From: Flavobacteriaceae bacterium
GTDB taxonomy: Bacteria; Bacteroidota; Bacteroidia; Flavobacteriales; Flavobacteriaceae
Direction: 5' to 3'
Length of the DNA stretch: 33,507 bases
Assembly: GCA_030613745.1 (NCBI GenBank)
Contig: JAUWLK010000002.1
Location: forward strand, 1-33,507
In this document: piece after piece, positions 1 through 10,289 of the stretch
Position numbering within the stretch: position 1 is the first letter of the stretch
How the letters are laid out: each line of letters opens with the position of its first letter
Notes under the pieces: model-generated
The model's input: only the letters and a program-made list of their open reading frames with translations
Databases searched by the model: none
Told to the model about the DNA's origin: nothing
Position numbers and translations under genes: made by a program

Positions 1-289
1 GTTTTAAAGTATCTGCTTTAGGTATTGCAGTAAGACCTGTTACTTGACTCTCTAAAGGCAAGTATGCATCATTTTGCTGTGCCATAATTTCATAAGCAGC
101 AATGTTTGGATAGACAAAAACCCTACTTGCTACAGGGGGTGAAAAAATATCATGAACCATGATTACTCCAACCTTATTTACTGATTTATGAAAGTCGGAA
201 GCTGTTATTACTATGGGTTCTTCTTTTTTACTGCAAGAAACCAAAAGTGTAATTGTCAATAATAATATTAGTTGATTTTTAATCATCAT
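1..289 (-). CDS. Vanadium-dependent haloperoxidase / PAP2-like lipoprotein, N-terminal part (partial)
   Basis: Only the first 96 codons lie in the window; the rest runs off the left edge. The frame opens with ATG ATG at 289, followed by a hydrophobic stretch and the lipobox LVSC (Cys20), so the product is probably a lipoprotein. After the lipobox comes a stretch containing VHDIFSPPVASRVFVYPNIA, which I recognise from the N-terminus of flavobacterial proteins annotated as vanadium-dependent haloperoxidase or PAP2-family phosphatase. The catalytic His/Arg/Lys residues of that family would lie downstream and cannot be seen. The gene starts 5 bp after the stop of the propeller lipoprotein at 295-3543 and is the last visible member of that operon. 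The family assignment rests on the N-terminus only; whether it oxidises halides or removes phosphate is unknown. Confidence 0.7.
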   Translation of the reverse strand, partial: MMIKNQLILLLTITLLVSCSKKEEPIVITASDFHKSVNKVGVIMVHDIFSPPVASRVFVYPNIAAYEIMAQQNDAYLPLESQVTGLTAIPKADTLK

Positions 290-294
290 ATAAT

Positions 295-3200
295 TTATTT
301 TTTTAATTCATAAACTTGAGCCATATCATCATTTATAGTAACCAATAAATAAGGTTTGTTATTTAAGCTTATTATATTTAGATGTCTAATAGATTTTTGT
401 GCAAAATCCAATCCTAATTGATATCCTGAAATTATTTCACTTTTATTTTTTATCACAGCTCCTGAAAATGAGTCAAATCTACCATGAAATGGTATTACAC
501 CAAAATAATTTCCTGCAGCTAAAATTTCGGTTTCCCCATCATTATCAAAATCATAATTCAAAAAACAGGTTATGGGTGATATTTGTAATTCCGATTGAAA
601 AGGGACAAAATTAAATTGTCCTTTTTTATTTTCTAAGTATCCTGATTGGAGTTCATGCACTTCCAATAGTTTAGCACTTTGGAGACTATTTTTATCAAAA
701 ACTTCTTCTATAGTTTTTCCGGCATAGCTTTTATAAGTATTGAATTTTTTTCTAAGACTTACTAGTTGTCCAGAAAGTTCATCTAAACCTAAAAGAGGAT
801 AATAGTTGCCATTTTTTTCTATAGTTATTATAGTTTCAGTACTTCCATTTAGATCAAAATCAGCATAATACATTTTCATGGGATATTTATTTGTTGCCTT
901 AAATCTAGTGTTAGTTCCCCAATTTCCTAATAAATAATCAATATCTCCATCATTATCAATATCAAAAGGAATAATACTCCGCCATAGACCATTTAGTTTT
1001 TGATTTAAAAGATCAACTTTAATAAGTAATCCATTTTGATTTTTGAAGAATTCAGGTTGCATCCATTCACCAACAACAATTAAATCTTTAACACCATCGT
1101 TATCAAAATCATCCCAAACTGCATCAGTGATCATTCCGACATTTTGTAGTTCTTCATTCTTTGCTAAAGAGAAACTGCCTTTATCGTTAATCAGGATATA
1201 TGAATTAGGAATTTTTCCAAAATCATTAGAAATAGTATTACCAGCTACAAAAAGATCTAGATCTCCATCATTATCAATATCATTGGTTTTAATTACAGAG
1301 GCGTTTTCAAAATAATCAGGAAGTTTAGTAGCTATGAATGTTGAATCTGTCTGAATATAATAACTGTCTAATAAAGGTTTCATTTTATTGTAAAAATCAG
1401 CCCCGCCAGATCCTAGAAAAAGGTCATTTTTTCCATCATTATTCAAGTCAGCAATTATAGCCGAAACATCTTCTTTGATAGAATCATTAGCTATAGTGAC
1501 AATTCTATTTTCAATATATATGGAATCTTTTTGTATATATATTTTTGAGGCTATGTGTTTAGAACCCCCAAAGAAAATATCCTCTTTGCCATCATTGTCA
1601 ATATCTCCTATTGCTGTTGCCGGTCCTCTGTCAGAAATTTGATATGGTATGAGTTTCTGTCTGTTAAAGTCAATATAATTATCTTCATCATGTTTAAAAT
1701 CAATTCCTAAATTATTTTTAACTCTTTTGAATAATATTTCAGTTTTTGGTTGAAGAGATTTGTATTCAAACGGTTTAGTATTTTCAGGAGAAATAATTAA
1801 TGTTTGATTGACAGCAATATTTTTTAATAATTGATATGTCTTATTTGGCCATATAATCTTAATTGAATCTATCTTCTCCACATTTCCATATCCAAAATGT
1901 ATGATTGGTTCGGATGATGCCTGAAATCCTCTTACAGTATATAATTCTTTATATTGTAGATTTCCATCAACATAACTAAATACTTTGGTACCAATACCAA
2001 AATGATTTGGATTAGGGTAATCAAATTTTATTTTTAAAAAATTTGCTTTGCTATTGGTTTTATTTATATATAAAGCAGCTTCATTATTGAGAATATTTAT
2101 TACTAAATCCAGATCTCCATCATTATCTAAATCGCCTAAGGCAGTAGCACCTGAAACCAATGTGTCATTTACGATCCAGTTTCCTGATTTATTCTCAAAA
2201 AACAAATCACTACCACCTTTAAAGATATAGTTATGAACCTTTCCGGAAGGCATCAGGTCTATCGCTTTTTGATCTACTAATTTAGTATTCATTATCTTTT
2301 TTTGAATTTGCTCACTGGATACGAATTTGATAAAATCTAAATCATTAGGGCGTTTAGGAATTCCATTTGAAATAAATAAATCTTGTTCACCATCCTGATT
2401 ATAATCAGCAAATAAAGGACTCCAACTCCAGTCTGTTGCTGCAATACCACTTAATAAAGCAGTTTCTAAATAATTACCATTTTGCTGATTAATGTACAAC
2501 ATGTTTCTTGTATACTGATAATGATAACCGTAATGTCCGGTACGTAATTTTTGAATTTGAATATCATCATCTCCTTCAGATGATTTTAAGGCCTTTTCAT
2601 CTTCAGGGAGCATATCTAAAGATATAATATCGGGCCAACCATCATGGTTAATATCAGCAACATCATTTCCCATTGAAGCTTGAGATGTATGTCCAAAAAA
2701 TTCTTTTAATCGTTCGCTAAAAGTGCCATCACCATTGTTAATATAATAGTAATCATCTTCATGAAAATCATTGCCAATAAAAATATCTGGATAACCATCT
2801 TGATTAAAATCGGCTATTGATATTCCGAGACCATAACCATTTGCACCACCAAAAATACCGGCTTGCTCACTAACATCAGTAAATTTTTCACCATCGTTTC
2901 GAAGTAATTTGTCTCCTGTTTGAAAATTTCTTTTATTTCTTATATCAGAACGACCAAAAGATTCTTGTGTATGTACAGCATGATTAAGAATGTATATGTC
3001 TAAATCTCCATCAAGGTCATAGTCTAAGAAAGCTATATTTGAACTGAATGTTTCAAAATCTAATCCATATTTAGCAGCACTTTCTGTAAATGTATTATCA
3101 CCATTATTGATATACAATTCGTTGTATCCGCCAAATCCGTTTATACCAATGACAGCACAAACATAAATATCTAAAAGACCATCACCGTTTATATCACCCA

Positions 3201-3543
3201 TTACAGATCCTGTATTCCAAGTACTGTTACCTGAAACACCTGCTGATTCAGTTATATCTTCAAATTTTAAATTGCCTTTATTCAGGTATAATTTGTTTTT
3301 TACCTGATTTCCTGAAAAGAAAATATCTGGAAGATCATCATTATTAATATCGCCAAGGGCAACACCTCCACCATTGTAAAAATACAAATAATCAAGAATA
3401 TTTAGATCGTTTTTTTCAGTAATCGTATTCTTAAAATCAATGCCAGTAGATTTTGAGGAAGGGTTTTTAAACAATTCTCCTTCTTTGGATATGCAACCAA
3501 GCAATACAAATGTTAAACTTATTAGTGCTAAATATTTATTCAT
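295..3543 (-). CDS. VCBS/FG-GAP repeat lipoprotein with ASPIC/UnbV domain (copy 1)
   Basis: A 1082-aa predicted surface lipoprotein. The frame can be opened as far as 3603, but I place the start at 3543 because a signal peptide begins there (MNKYLALISLTF) and runs into the lipobox LLGC. The protein is mostly FG-GAP/VCBS blades with Ca-binding-type loops (DINNDD, DINGDG, DYDLDGDLD, DFNQDG, DINHDG, DLDNDGDLD in the first half; DIDNDGKED, DLNNDGKND, DIDNDGDID in the second). An ASPIC/UnbV-like segment at about residues 505-585 (HFGIGTKV, RGFQASSEP, IIWP) joins two propeller regions. Family landmarks include YNGGGVALGD, SLDMLPE and ATDWSW. The ATG overlaps the upstream paralogue's stop by 8 bp (ATGAATAA), so the two are probably translationally coupled. 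Function is unknown. Propellers of this kind bind calcium and often mediate protein or glycan contacts, but that is inference here. Confidence 0.85.
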   Translation of the reverse strand: MNKYLALISLTFVLLGCISKEGELFKNPSSKSTGIDFKNTITEKNDLNILDYLYFYNGGGVALGDINNDDLPDIFFSGNQVKNKLYLNKGNLKFEDITESAGVSGNSTWNTGSVMGDINGDGLLDIYVCAVIGINGFGGYNELYINNGDNTFTESAAKYGLDFETFSSNIAFLDYDLDGDLDIYILNHAVHTQESFGRSDIRNKRNFQTGDKLLRNDGEKFTDVSEQAGIFGGANGYGLGISIADFNQDGYPDIFIGNDFHEDDYYYINNGDGTFSERLKEFFGHTSQASMGNDVADINHDGWPDIISLDMLPEDEKALKSSEGDDDIQIQKLRTGHYGYHYQYTRNMLYINQQNGNYLETALLSGIAATDWSWSPLFADYNQDGEQDLFISNGIPKRPNDLDFIKFVSSEQIQKKIMNTKLVDQKAIDLMPSGKVHNYIFKGGSDLFFENKSGNWIVNDTLVSGATALGDLDNDGDLDLVINILNNEAALYINKTNSKANFLKIKFDYPNPNHFGIGTKVFSYVDGNLQYKELYTVRGFQASSEPIIHFGYGNVEKIDSIKIIWPNKTYQLLKNIAVNQTLIISPENTKPFEYKSLQPKTEILFKRVKNNLGIDFKHDEDNYIDFNRQKLIPYQISDRGPATAIGDIDNDGKEDIFFGGSKHIASKIYIQKDSIYIENRIVTIANDSIKEDVSAIIADLNNDGKNDLFLGSGGADFYNKMKPLLDSYYIQTDSTFIATKLPDYFENASVIKTNDIDNDGDLDLFVAGNTISNDFGKIPNSYILINDKGSFSLAKNEELQNVGMITDAVWDDFDNDGVKDLIVVGEWMQPEFFKNQNGLLIKVDLLNQKLNGLWRSIIPFDIDNDGDIDYLLGNWGTNTRFKATNKYPMKMYYADFDLNGSTETIITIEKNGNYYPLLGLDELSGQLVSLRKKFNTYKSYAGKTIEEVFDKNSLQSAKLLEVHELQSGYLENKKGQFNFVPFQSELQISPITCFLNYDFDNDGETEILAAGNYFGVIPFHGRFDSFSGAVIKNKSEIISGYQLGLDFAQKSIRHLNIISLNNKPYLLVTINDDMAQVYELKK

Positions 3544-6500
3544 TGATCGAGAAAATTTTAGGTTTTTCATCATTGATAGCAAAAAGGAAAAATACTTTAC
3601 CATTTTTATCTTTAAATTGCTTTATATGTTTTACTTCACTTTTAATAAAAATTCCACTTTTGTCATAGTTTTGCCATGTGAATTCAAGATTACCATCATT
3701 TAATAAAACATCTCCGTAGTCTGCATCTAGCCGAGAGAATTGAGGTTTAAACTCAAAATTATTACCGGCCATGATAAGATCTAAATTCCCATCTTTATCA
3801 ATGTCAGTACATACAATGCCATTAATACATGAAAATTGTACTCGGGTTGGTAGTTTTTTAATAGTAAACTTACCATTGCCTTCATTAATAGCGATTATAG
3901 TTTCTGAAATGTTCATTTTTTTCATAATGGTATTTTGAAATATTTCTTCTGAAAATAATTCACTTACAGTTTTATGAGCATATTCAGAAGCTTTTAAGTT
4001 TTGTTTTTTTAGAAATGAGATTTGATTAGTAAGTTCTTTCTTCATATGAATAGGGTAATCCTTCCCATCAATATTTCGAGTCATAATTTGCTCAATAGTA
4101 CCATTATTATCAAAATCATTTATCCACATTTTCATTGGATTTTCTTGAGAAGCTCTATAAAGCGTGTTATTACCCTGGTTGCCAAAAATAAAATCCATAT
4201 CTCCATCATTATCAAGGTCTGCAGTCCCAATAGCATTCCATATTCCATAATAATCATCTAATGTAGAAGTTAGCTTAACAAGTCTTCGTCCATTATTTTT
4301 ATAAATTTTTGGAGTATCCCATTCTGAAACAGTAATAAGATCTTTTTTGTTATCATTATTTACATCTATCCAAATAGCATCGGTAATCATACCTGCATCT
4401 TTAAGATCGTATGCTATTCGTTCTGTTGCATTATTAAAAGTTCCATCTCCATTATTTTCTAAAAACAAGTGGTTTGGATTCACTCCATAATTACTTACAA
4501 TACTTCTTGATCCAATAAACACGTCTATATCTCCATCGTTATCAAAATCATGTGGACTAATTACAGCTGTGTTTTTATTTACAGTTGGTATAAAGGTTTC
4601 TGATTTAGAAAAATAACCCTTACCATTATTTAGATATAATCTGGTTTTATAAGTATTTTCCTCGCCGATTTGATTTCCTCCAGAACCTACCATTAGATCC
4701 AAATCTCCATCACCATCAACATCAAAAAATGCTGCAGCAGTGTCTTCAAAGTCCTCATCTGAAACAAATACCTGTTGCGTATTTATTTTTAATTTACCTT
4801 TTCCTTTATGTAGATAGATTATTCCTGATTGACCTTTGGCTCCTCCAATAAAGACATCTTCATTTCCATCATTATTTATATCGCCTATAGCCAAGGCAGG
4901 ACCTTCTTGTGAAAGCATTTTTGTAATAAGACCTTCATGATTAAAATCTGAATACATATTTTCTTCATGTGCCACTAATTTATTATTAGTTATTTCAGTT
5001 AGAAGGGTTTTAATTTTTCCTTTTTTAAAAGGAATGAAAACTTCTGAAGCTTCTGATTGTTTTAAAGTTAAAACCTGATTTGCTTGAATATTTGTTAATT
5101 TTTGTGTTTTATCGTCAGGCCAAATTACACGGAGGGAGTCAATACTTTCCGAAGTACCTAACCCGATGGTCATGACATAATCTACAGATGATTGAAACCC
5201 TCTGGATGACACTAGTTCCTGAATTACAATATTATCGTCATAATAAAGTTTTATTGAGGTTCCTATTGCAAATTTATTACTTTGTTTGCCTATGAAGTTC
5301 AATTTTATATAGTTATTATCGGTCAGAGTTTCGGCATTATTTCTATAAATAAAAGCTTCCATATTTACATTGTTGATTACCAAATCGAGATCTCCATCAT
5401 TATCTAAGTCGCCATAAGCAGCTCCATTTGACATACTCGGAATTTCAAAGCCCCATTCTTTATTAGCATTGTTAAAAGTAAGATCACGATTGTTTTTGTA
5501 AGCATAATTTGGCTGAGGTTTAACAGGCATTCTATTAATTATGGAGTCAATAGCTTCCTTTTTACCCGTTAATGCCATGTTTTGAATGATTTCATTAGCA
5601 AAATAATCCACAAAATCAATATCAGTTAGATCATGGTTGATCCCATTTGTGACAAAAATATCTCTAAAACCGTCATTATCCATATCAAAGATTAGACCTG
5701 CCCAACTCCAATCTGTTGAAGAAATTCCACTAAAGCAGGCAATTTCCGAAAAAGTATTATTACCATTATTTAACTGGAGAGTGTTTTGTATGTATTGCTG
5801 ATAAAAATCTTTGCTTTGTTTCAATTTATATATATTATAACCTTCAAACTCCATTACTGATTTAACACGTTGATCACCTTCGGGTAACATATCGGTAATA
5901 AAAATATCTATTAAACCATCATTATTAATATCTCCCATATCTATTCCCATAGCAGAAAGTGATAGATGTGATGTCCAATTTTTAACTTCTTCTGTAAATG
6001 TACCATCGTGATTATTTATATATAAATAATCACGTTCATAAAAATCATTAGAAACATATATATCAGGATATAGATCCCCATTAATATCACTTATCATCAC
6101 TCCTAAACCAAACCCTATAAGGCTTCCATAAATACCTGCTTCTTCACTTACATCAGTAAATCTACCTCCATCATTTCGTAAAAGCATATCTCCAACTCCT
6201 CTAAAAATACCAGGCACACCTTCCCAATCCTGTGCTCTGACTTCTCTTTGCTTGGCATAAGCTAAACTAGTAACAGGAATATTACTATTGTTAAGAATAT
6301 AGGCATCCAAATCACCATCTTTATCATAATCGAAAAAGGTTGCATGTGTTGTAAAGCCGGTTTTAGCTAAATTATATTGTTCGGCTTTTTCAGTAAAAGT
6401 AAGATCTCCGTTATTAATATATAAATCATTATCATGATTATTACCTTCCAAATTTCCTGCATTACTTACATAAATATCCAGTAAACCATCCTGATTTATA

Positions 6501-6895
6501 TCAACCATAGTTACACCTGTTGACCAAGGTTTATTACCTGAAACACCTGCAGACTCAGAAATATCTTCAAACGTAAGATTACCTTTATTTAAGTATAGCT
6601 TATTGGGTCTCATATTAGCTGTCATATAAATATCTGGAAGCCCATCATTATTAATATCACCAATAGCAACACCACCACCATTATAAAAGTTTCTGTATTT
6701 AAATATGTTGAATTTTTTTTGGTTTACAACTTCGTTAATAAAATCTACACCAGTCTCTTCTGAACTAAGTAGAGTAAACAATGTCGCAATATTATCTTTT
6801 GATTTTAGTTCTCCTTCTTTTTTTGATTCACAAGAAAAAAATAATATTGTGCTTATCAAAATTATTACCAAGTTTTTAAATAGTTTAAATTTCAT
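3536..6895 (-). CDS. VCBS/FG-GAP repeat lipoprotein with ASPIC/UnbV domain (copy 2)
   Basis: A 1119-aa lipoprotein built like its neighbours: signal peptide, lipobox FFSC (Cys22), an N-terminal propeller of DxDxDG blades, an ASPIC/UnbV-like segment at about residues 535-610 (KFAIGTSIKL, SSRGFQSS, VIWPDD), then a second propeller region ending in IFSINE. It carries the family landmarks YNGGGVAIGD, STDWSW and ITDMLPEGD. It is the most divergent of the three. Where copies 1 and 3 share GHTSQASMGND before the SLDMLPE motif, this one has SHLSLSAMGID and ITDMLPE. Only 2 bp separate its ATG from the stop of copy 3, and its 3' end overlaps the start of copy 1 by 8 bp. Substrate or partner is unknown. 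Confidence 0.87.
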   Translation of the reverse strand: MKFKLFKNLVIILISTILFFSCESKKEGELKSKDNIATLFTLLSSEETGVDFINEVVNQKKFNIFKYRNFYNGGGVAIGDINNDGLPDIYMTANMRPNKLYLNKGNLTFEDISESAGVSGNKPWSTGVTMVDINQDGLLDIYVSNAGNLEGNNHDNDLYINNGDLTFTEKAEQYNLAKTGFTTHATFFDYDKDGDLDAYILNNSNIPVTSLAYAKQREVRAQDWEGVPGIFRGVGDMLLRNDGGRFTDVSEEAGIYGSLIGFGLGVMISDINGDLYPDIYVSNDFYERDYLYINNHDGTFTEEVKNWTSHLSLSAMGIDMGDINNDGLIDIFITDMLPEGDQRVKSVMEFEGYNIYKLKQSKDFYQQYIQNTLQLNNGNNTFSEIACFSGISSTDWSWAGLIFDMDNDGFRDIFVTNGINHDLTDIDFVDYFANEIIQNMALTGKKEAIDSIINRMPVKPQPNYAYKNNRDLTFNNANKEWGFEIPSMSNGAAYGDLDNDGDLDLVINNVNMEAFIYRNNAETLTDNNYIKLNFIGKQSNKFAIGTSIKLYYDDNIVIQELVSSRGFQSSVDYVMTIGLGTSESIDSLRVIWPDDKTQKLTNIQANQVLTLKQSEASEVFIPFKKGKIKTLLTEITNNKLVAHEENMYSDFNHEGLITKMLSQEGPALAIGDINNDGNEDVFIGGAKGQSGIIYLHKGKGKLKINTQQVFVSDEDFEDTAAAFFDVDGDGDLDLMVGSGGNQIGEENTYKTRLYLNNGKGYFSKSETFIPTVNKNTAVISPHDFDNDGDIDVFIGSRSIVSNYGVNPNHLFLENNGDGTFNNATERIAYDLKDAGMITDAIWIDVNNDNKKDLITVSEWDTPKIYKNNGRRLVKLTSTLDDYYGIWNAIGTADLDNDGDMDFIFGNQGNNTLYRASQENPMKMWINDFDNNGTIEQIMTRNIDGKDYPIHMKKELTNQISFLKKQNLKASEYAHKTVSELFSEEIFQNTIMKKMNISETIIAINEGNGKFTIKKLPTRVQFSCINGIVCTDIDKDGNLDLIMAGNNFEFKPQFSRLDADYGDVLLNDGNLEFTWQNYDKSGIFIKSEVKHIKQFKDKNGKVFFLFAINDEKPKIFSINE

Positions 6896-6897
6896 TT

Positions 6898-9800
6898 TTA
6901 GTTCTTCTTCTTTTTTATAAAAATAGGAGTATTGTTATTTATAGTAATAATTAAGTACTCAATTTCGTTTATTTTTATTTTTTTAATATCTCTAGCTTGA
7001 CCTGAAATATCAAAAGATGGATTTGGTTTTACTTTAAAAAATCCTTTTTGGTCATTGAGTAGTAATGTACCATGAAAAGCATCTAATCTACCCAATTGTG
7101 TACTAATATCATAATCATTTCCAGCAATTAATATATCTTTAAAACCATCTCTATTAAAATCATCCAAATACAAAGTTCTAATAGAAGATACCTGTGTTAA
7201 AAAAGGTAATTTTATTTTATTAAATTTATTTTCCCCTGTATTTTCAAAATAACAACTTGCCAACTCAAATACTTGTTTTTTATAAGCATCATTTAATTTA
7301 TCACTAGCAAACAAGTTTGAGAAATCAGACCGAGCAAAATCAGTATAAGAAAGGAATTTTTTATTGAGCATTGGTATCTGTTTGGTCAGATTATCTTTTG
7401 AAGAGAAAACAGTCTCTTTCGTTTGAGTATAGTAAGAAACTATTGCTTCATCTTTGCCATTATTATCAAAATCATTAATGTATAATTGTAAAGGTTCATG
7501 TTTTGAAGCGTTTAAACGAGTGTTTAAGCCCCAATTACCAACAACAAAATCAATATCACCATCCTTATCAAAATCATCTGCTTTTATTTTGTTCCACCAG
7601 CCATTAGTATACTTCAGGTTATTTTTAGATTGTAATTTAAATTGATTTTTATGATTAATAAAAATGGAAATTGGCATCCAGTGCCCTATTGCAATTATGT
7701 CAAGAAGTTTATCACCGTTTAAGTCTATTATAGCCAAGTCTTCTATTAAACCAATATTGGATAAATCTTTAGCAATAATTGTACTTACGTCTTTGAAATT
7801 TCCATGTCCATCATTTTCAAAAATATAATTCTTTGCTGATCTCCCAAAATTTTGTGGAAGTGCATTTGATCCTATTATAATATCTTGATCACCATCAAGA
7901 TCAAAATCAAATGCTTTAACTACTGATGCATTTATTTCAATTTTTTTAAATGCATTACTTAACTTAAAGTTTCCATTCTCATTGAGGTACAGTCTTGGCA
8001 CTAATGCTGTTCCTGATTTAAATTCATTTCCACCAGAGACAACCAAAAGATCTTGATCTCCATCATTATCAGCATCAAAAAAAAGATTATCAGTATCTTC
8101 ATTAATACTGTTTTTTTCAAAAGATTCCTGTAAAGAAATTGAAAATACCCCTTTTTTATTCTGAATATACAGTGTTCCAGGTTGTTTTTTAGCTCCACCA
8201 ATAAAAATATCATCTAAACCATCTGTATTAATATCACCAACTGATATTTTTGGACCTTCAAATCCTTTTGTATAAGGGATTAAAGGTTCCCGGTTAAACT
8301 CATAAGATGGTAGTTCCTGATGTTTAAGTTTTATGGGAGAATCAACATTAGTTAAAAAACTATCATTTTGAGAATTAAAGGAATAAAAGTCACCTGAAGC
8401 CTCATTATATTTTAACGCTATTGATATATTGGATTTGATTTTTTTTAAAGTTTGAAACTTTCCACCTGGCCAAATTACAGTAAGTGAATCAGCAAAGTCA
8501 TATTTCCCAATACCAATATTTAATTCTGGTGAAATTGCTGATAAATAACCTCGTGATAAAAAATTTTCATTTGTAATAGTCAATGAATCTAAATAAACAA
8601 TAACTTTAGATCCAATTCCAAATTTATTTTTAAAAGGACCTTTAAATTTAATTTTTAAATAATTGTTTTTAATTTTTATATCAGATTTGTTTTCTAAAAT
8701 AAATGCTTTGTCGTTTACATTATTAACAACAATATCTAAATCACCATCATTATCAAGATCTGCATATATTACACCATTACTAAATGAAGGAATCTTTTCA
8801 AACCAATTATCAGTATAATTTGAAAAAGTTAAATCTGCATTATTTTTAAAAAAATAATTTGAAAGTTTTTTTTCTGGAATTTCATTTGTAAAAGCCATAT
8901 CTTCATAACTCATTCCTTTATTGATACGTTTTTGAATTTTTTCATTGACAATAAAGTTTATAAAGTCCATATCATTGGTGGCGCCTTTTATTCCATTAGA
9001 AATAAAAATATCTTTATAACCATCATTATCAAGATCAACAATGAGTGGCCCCCAAGACCAATCGGTTGCAACTATACCCGAAGCAAATGCAATTTCGCTG
9101 TATTTTGTATTGCCTAGATTTAAATGCAATGTGTTTTGTGTAAATTGAGCTTGATAACCTTTTTTTAAATATTGACCATAAATTTGATTATCATATTCTG
9201 AACCTGATTTTTTATATGTTTCTATATTTTCTGGAAGCATATCTAAAGAAACAATATCAGTAAGTCCGTCATTATTTATATCAGCGATATCATTTCCCAT
9301 TGAAGCCTGTGAGGTATGCCCTAAATTTGTTATATCTTTTGAAATGATCTCTTCAAAAGTTCCGTTTTTTTGATTGATGTACAAATAATCATTTTCAAAA
9401 AAATCATTTCCAATATATATATCAGGGTAACCATCATTATTTAGGTCACTAATAGATAAACCTAAGCCATAACCTATTTTTCCTTGAAAAATTCCTGCTT
9501 CTTGAGATATTTCTATATACTTACCATTATCATTTTTAAACAATTTATCACCGGAAAAGCTATCAATCTCGTTTCTTTGACTTCCTTTACCATAAGTTCT
9601 GTTTGGATAAACGGAATGATTCATTAAGAACATATCCAAATCTCCGTCTAAATCGAAATCAAAAAAAGAAGATTGTGTAGCAAAACTTAAAATATCTAGA
9701 TTGTAAGCTTTTGCATTTTCTTTAAATGTAGGATTACCATCACTTGATAATCCTTGATTGATATAAAGTAAGTTTTTACCTTTAATATTTTTAAAATCAC

Positions 9801-10191
9801 CTACTTTGCAAATATAGATATCAAGTAAGTTATCATGGTTAATATCAACAAGTGTAACTCCGTTAGTCCATTCTTCAGAATTATTTATACCTGCTTTTAA
9901 AGATATATCTTCAAACTGTAAATTACCTTTATTTAAATATAGCTTATCATGAACTTGATTGCCGGTAAAATACAAGTCAATTAATCCATCATTATTAAAA
10001 TCTCCTGCAGCAATTCCTGCACCATTATAATAATAAAGGTAAGAAAGTATGTTTAAAGAAGGAGTTGGTGATAATTTGTTGTTGAATTGAATTCCTGTAT
10101 TATTTTTTAATACGAATAATTTTTTTTTATCATTACAAGAATTAAATAAAAATATAATAAATAAAAAATATAATACTTGAGATGGTTTCAT
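6898..10191 (-). CDS. VCBS/FG-GAP repeat lipoprotein with ASPIC/UnbV domain (copy 3, first gene of operon)
   Basis: A 1097-aa lipoprotein and the promoter-proximal gene of the operon. A longer frame exists from a TTG at 10209, but the ATG at 10191 opens directly into the signal peptide MKPSQVLYFLFIIFLF and lipobox FNSC, so I prefer it. The first propeller carries blades such as DFNNDG, DINHDN, DFDLDGDLD, DLNNDG and DLDNDG. The ASPIC/UnbV-like segment lies near residues 515-590 (KFGIGSKVIV, LSRGYLSA, VIWPGG). A second propeller region follows (DINTDG, DADNDGDQD, DFDLDGDQD, DFDKDGDID). It shares GHTSQASMGND, SLDMLPE and ATDWSW with copy 1, which suggests that copies 1 and 3 are closer to each other than either is to copy 2. 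It is probably displayed at the cell surface; the role is unknown. Confidence 0.86.
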   Translation of the reverse strand: MKPSQVLYFLFIIFLFNSCNDKKKLFVLKNNTGIQFNNKLSPTPSLNILSYLYYYNGAGIAAGDFNNDGLIDLYFTGNQVHDKLYLNKGNLQFEDISLKAGINNSEEWTNGVTLVDINHDNLLDIYICKVGDFKNIKGKNLLYINQGLSSDGNPTFKENAKAYNLDILSFATQSSFFDFDLDGDLDMFLMNHSVYPNRTYGKGSQRNEIDSFSGDKLFKNDNGKYIEISQEAGIFQGKIGYGLGLSISDLNNDGYPDIYIGNDFFENDYLYINQKNGTFEEIISKDITNLGHTSQASMGNDIADINNDGLTDIVSLDMLPENIETYKKSGSEYDNQIYGQYLKKGYQAQFTQNTLHLNLGNTKYSEIAFASGIVATDWSWGPLIVDLDNDGYKDIFISNGIKGATNDMDFINFIVNEKIQKRINKGMSYEDMAFTNEIPEKKLSNYFFKNNADLTFSNYTDNWFEKIPSFSNGVIYADLDNDGDLDIVVNNVNDKAFILENKSDIKIKNNYLKIKFKGPFKNKFGIGSKVIVYLDSLTITNENFLSRGYLSAISPELNIGIGKYDFADSLTVIWPGGKFQTLKKIKSNISIALKYNEASGDFYSFNSQNDSFLTNVDSPIKLKHQELPSYEFNREPLIPYTKGFEGPKISVGDINTDGLDDIFIGGAKKQPGTLYIQNKKGVFSISLQESFEKNSINEDTDNLFFDADNDGDQDLLVVSGGNEFKSGTALVPRLYLNENGNFKLSNAFKKIEINASVVKAFDFDLDGDQDIIIGSNALPQNFGRSAKNYIFENDGHGNFKDVSTIIAKDLSNIGLIEDLAIIDLNGDKLLDIIAIGHWMPISIFINHKNQFKLQSKNNLKYTNGWWNKIKADDFDKDGDIDFVVGNWGLNTRLNASKHEPLQLYINDFDNNGKDEAIVSYYTQTKETVFSSKDNLTKQIPMLNKKFLSYTDFARSDFSNLFASDKLNDAYKKQVFELASCYFENTGENKFNKIKLPFLTQVSSIRTLYLDDFNRDGFKDILIAGNDYDISTQLGRLDAFHGTLLLNDQKGFFKVKPNPSFDISGQARDIKKIKINEIEYLIITINNNTPIFIKKKKN

Positions 10192-10289
10192 TATATTAAA
10201 AAATACCAATTATTAAAGATAAGTTTAACACAGTGTTTTCAATTTATAAAACTAATTTAAATATTTAGGAATACCTTCTGGTTTTTCAT

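Noticed and set aside
1043..1315. Plus-strand open frames of 60-90 codons opposite the propeller genes (also 399-614, 2048-2230, 3440-3703, 4022-4261, 6705-6920, 7454-7645, 8932-9117)
   Set aside because: They are antisense shadows of long minus-strand genes, rich in Ser/Ile/Lys from the complementary repeat codons, with no recognisable protein features.
295..10191. Many short repeats such as TCTCCATCATTATC recurring at irregular spacing, suggesting a CRISPR or satellite array
   Set aside because: They are in-frame codons for the DxDNDGD calcium-binding loops of the propeller blades, read on the minus strand; spacing is irregular and there are no spacers.
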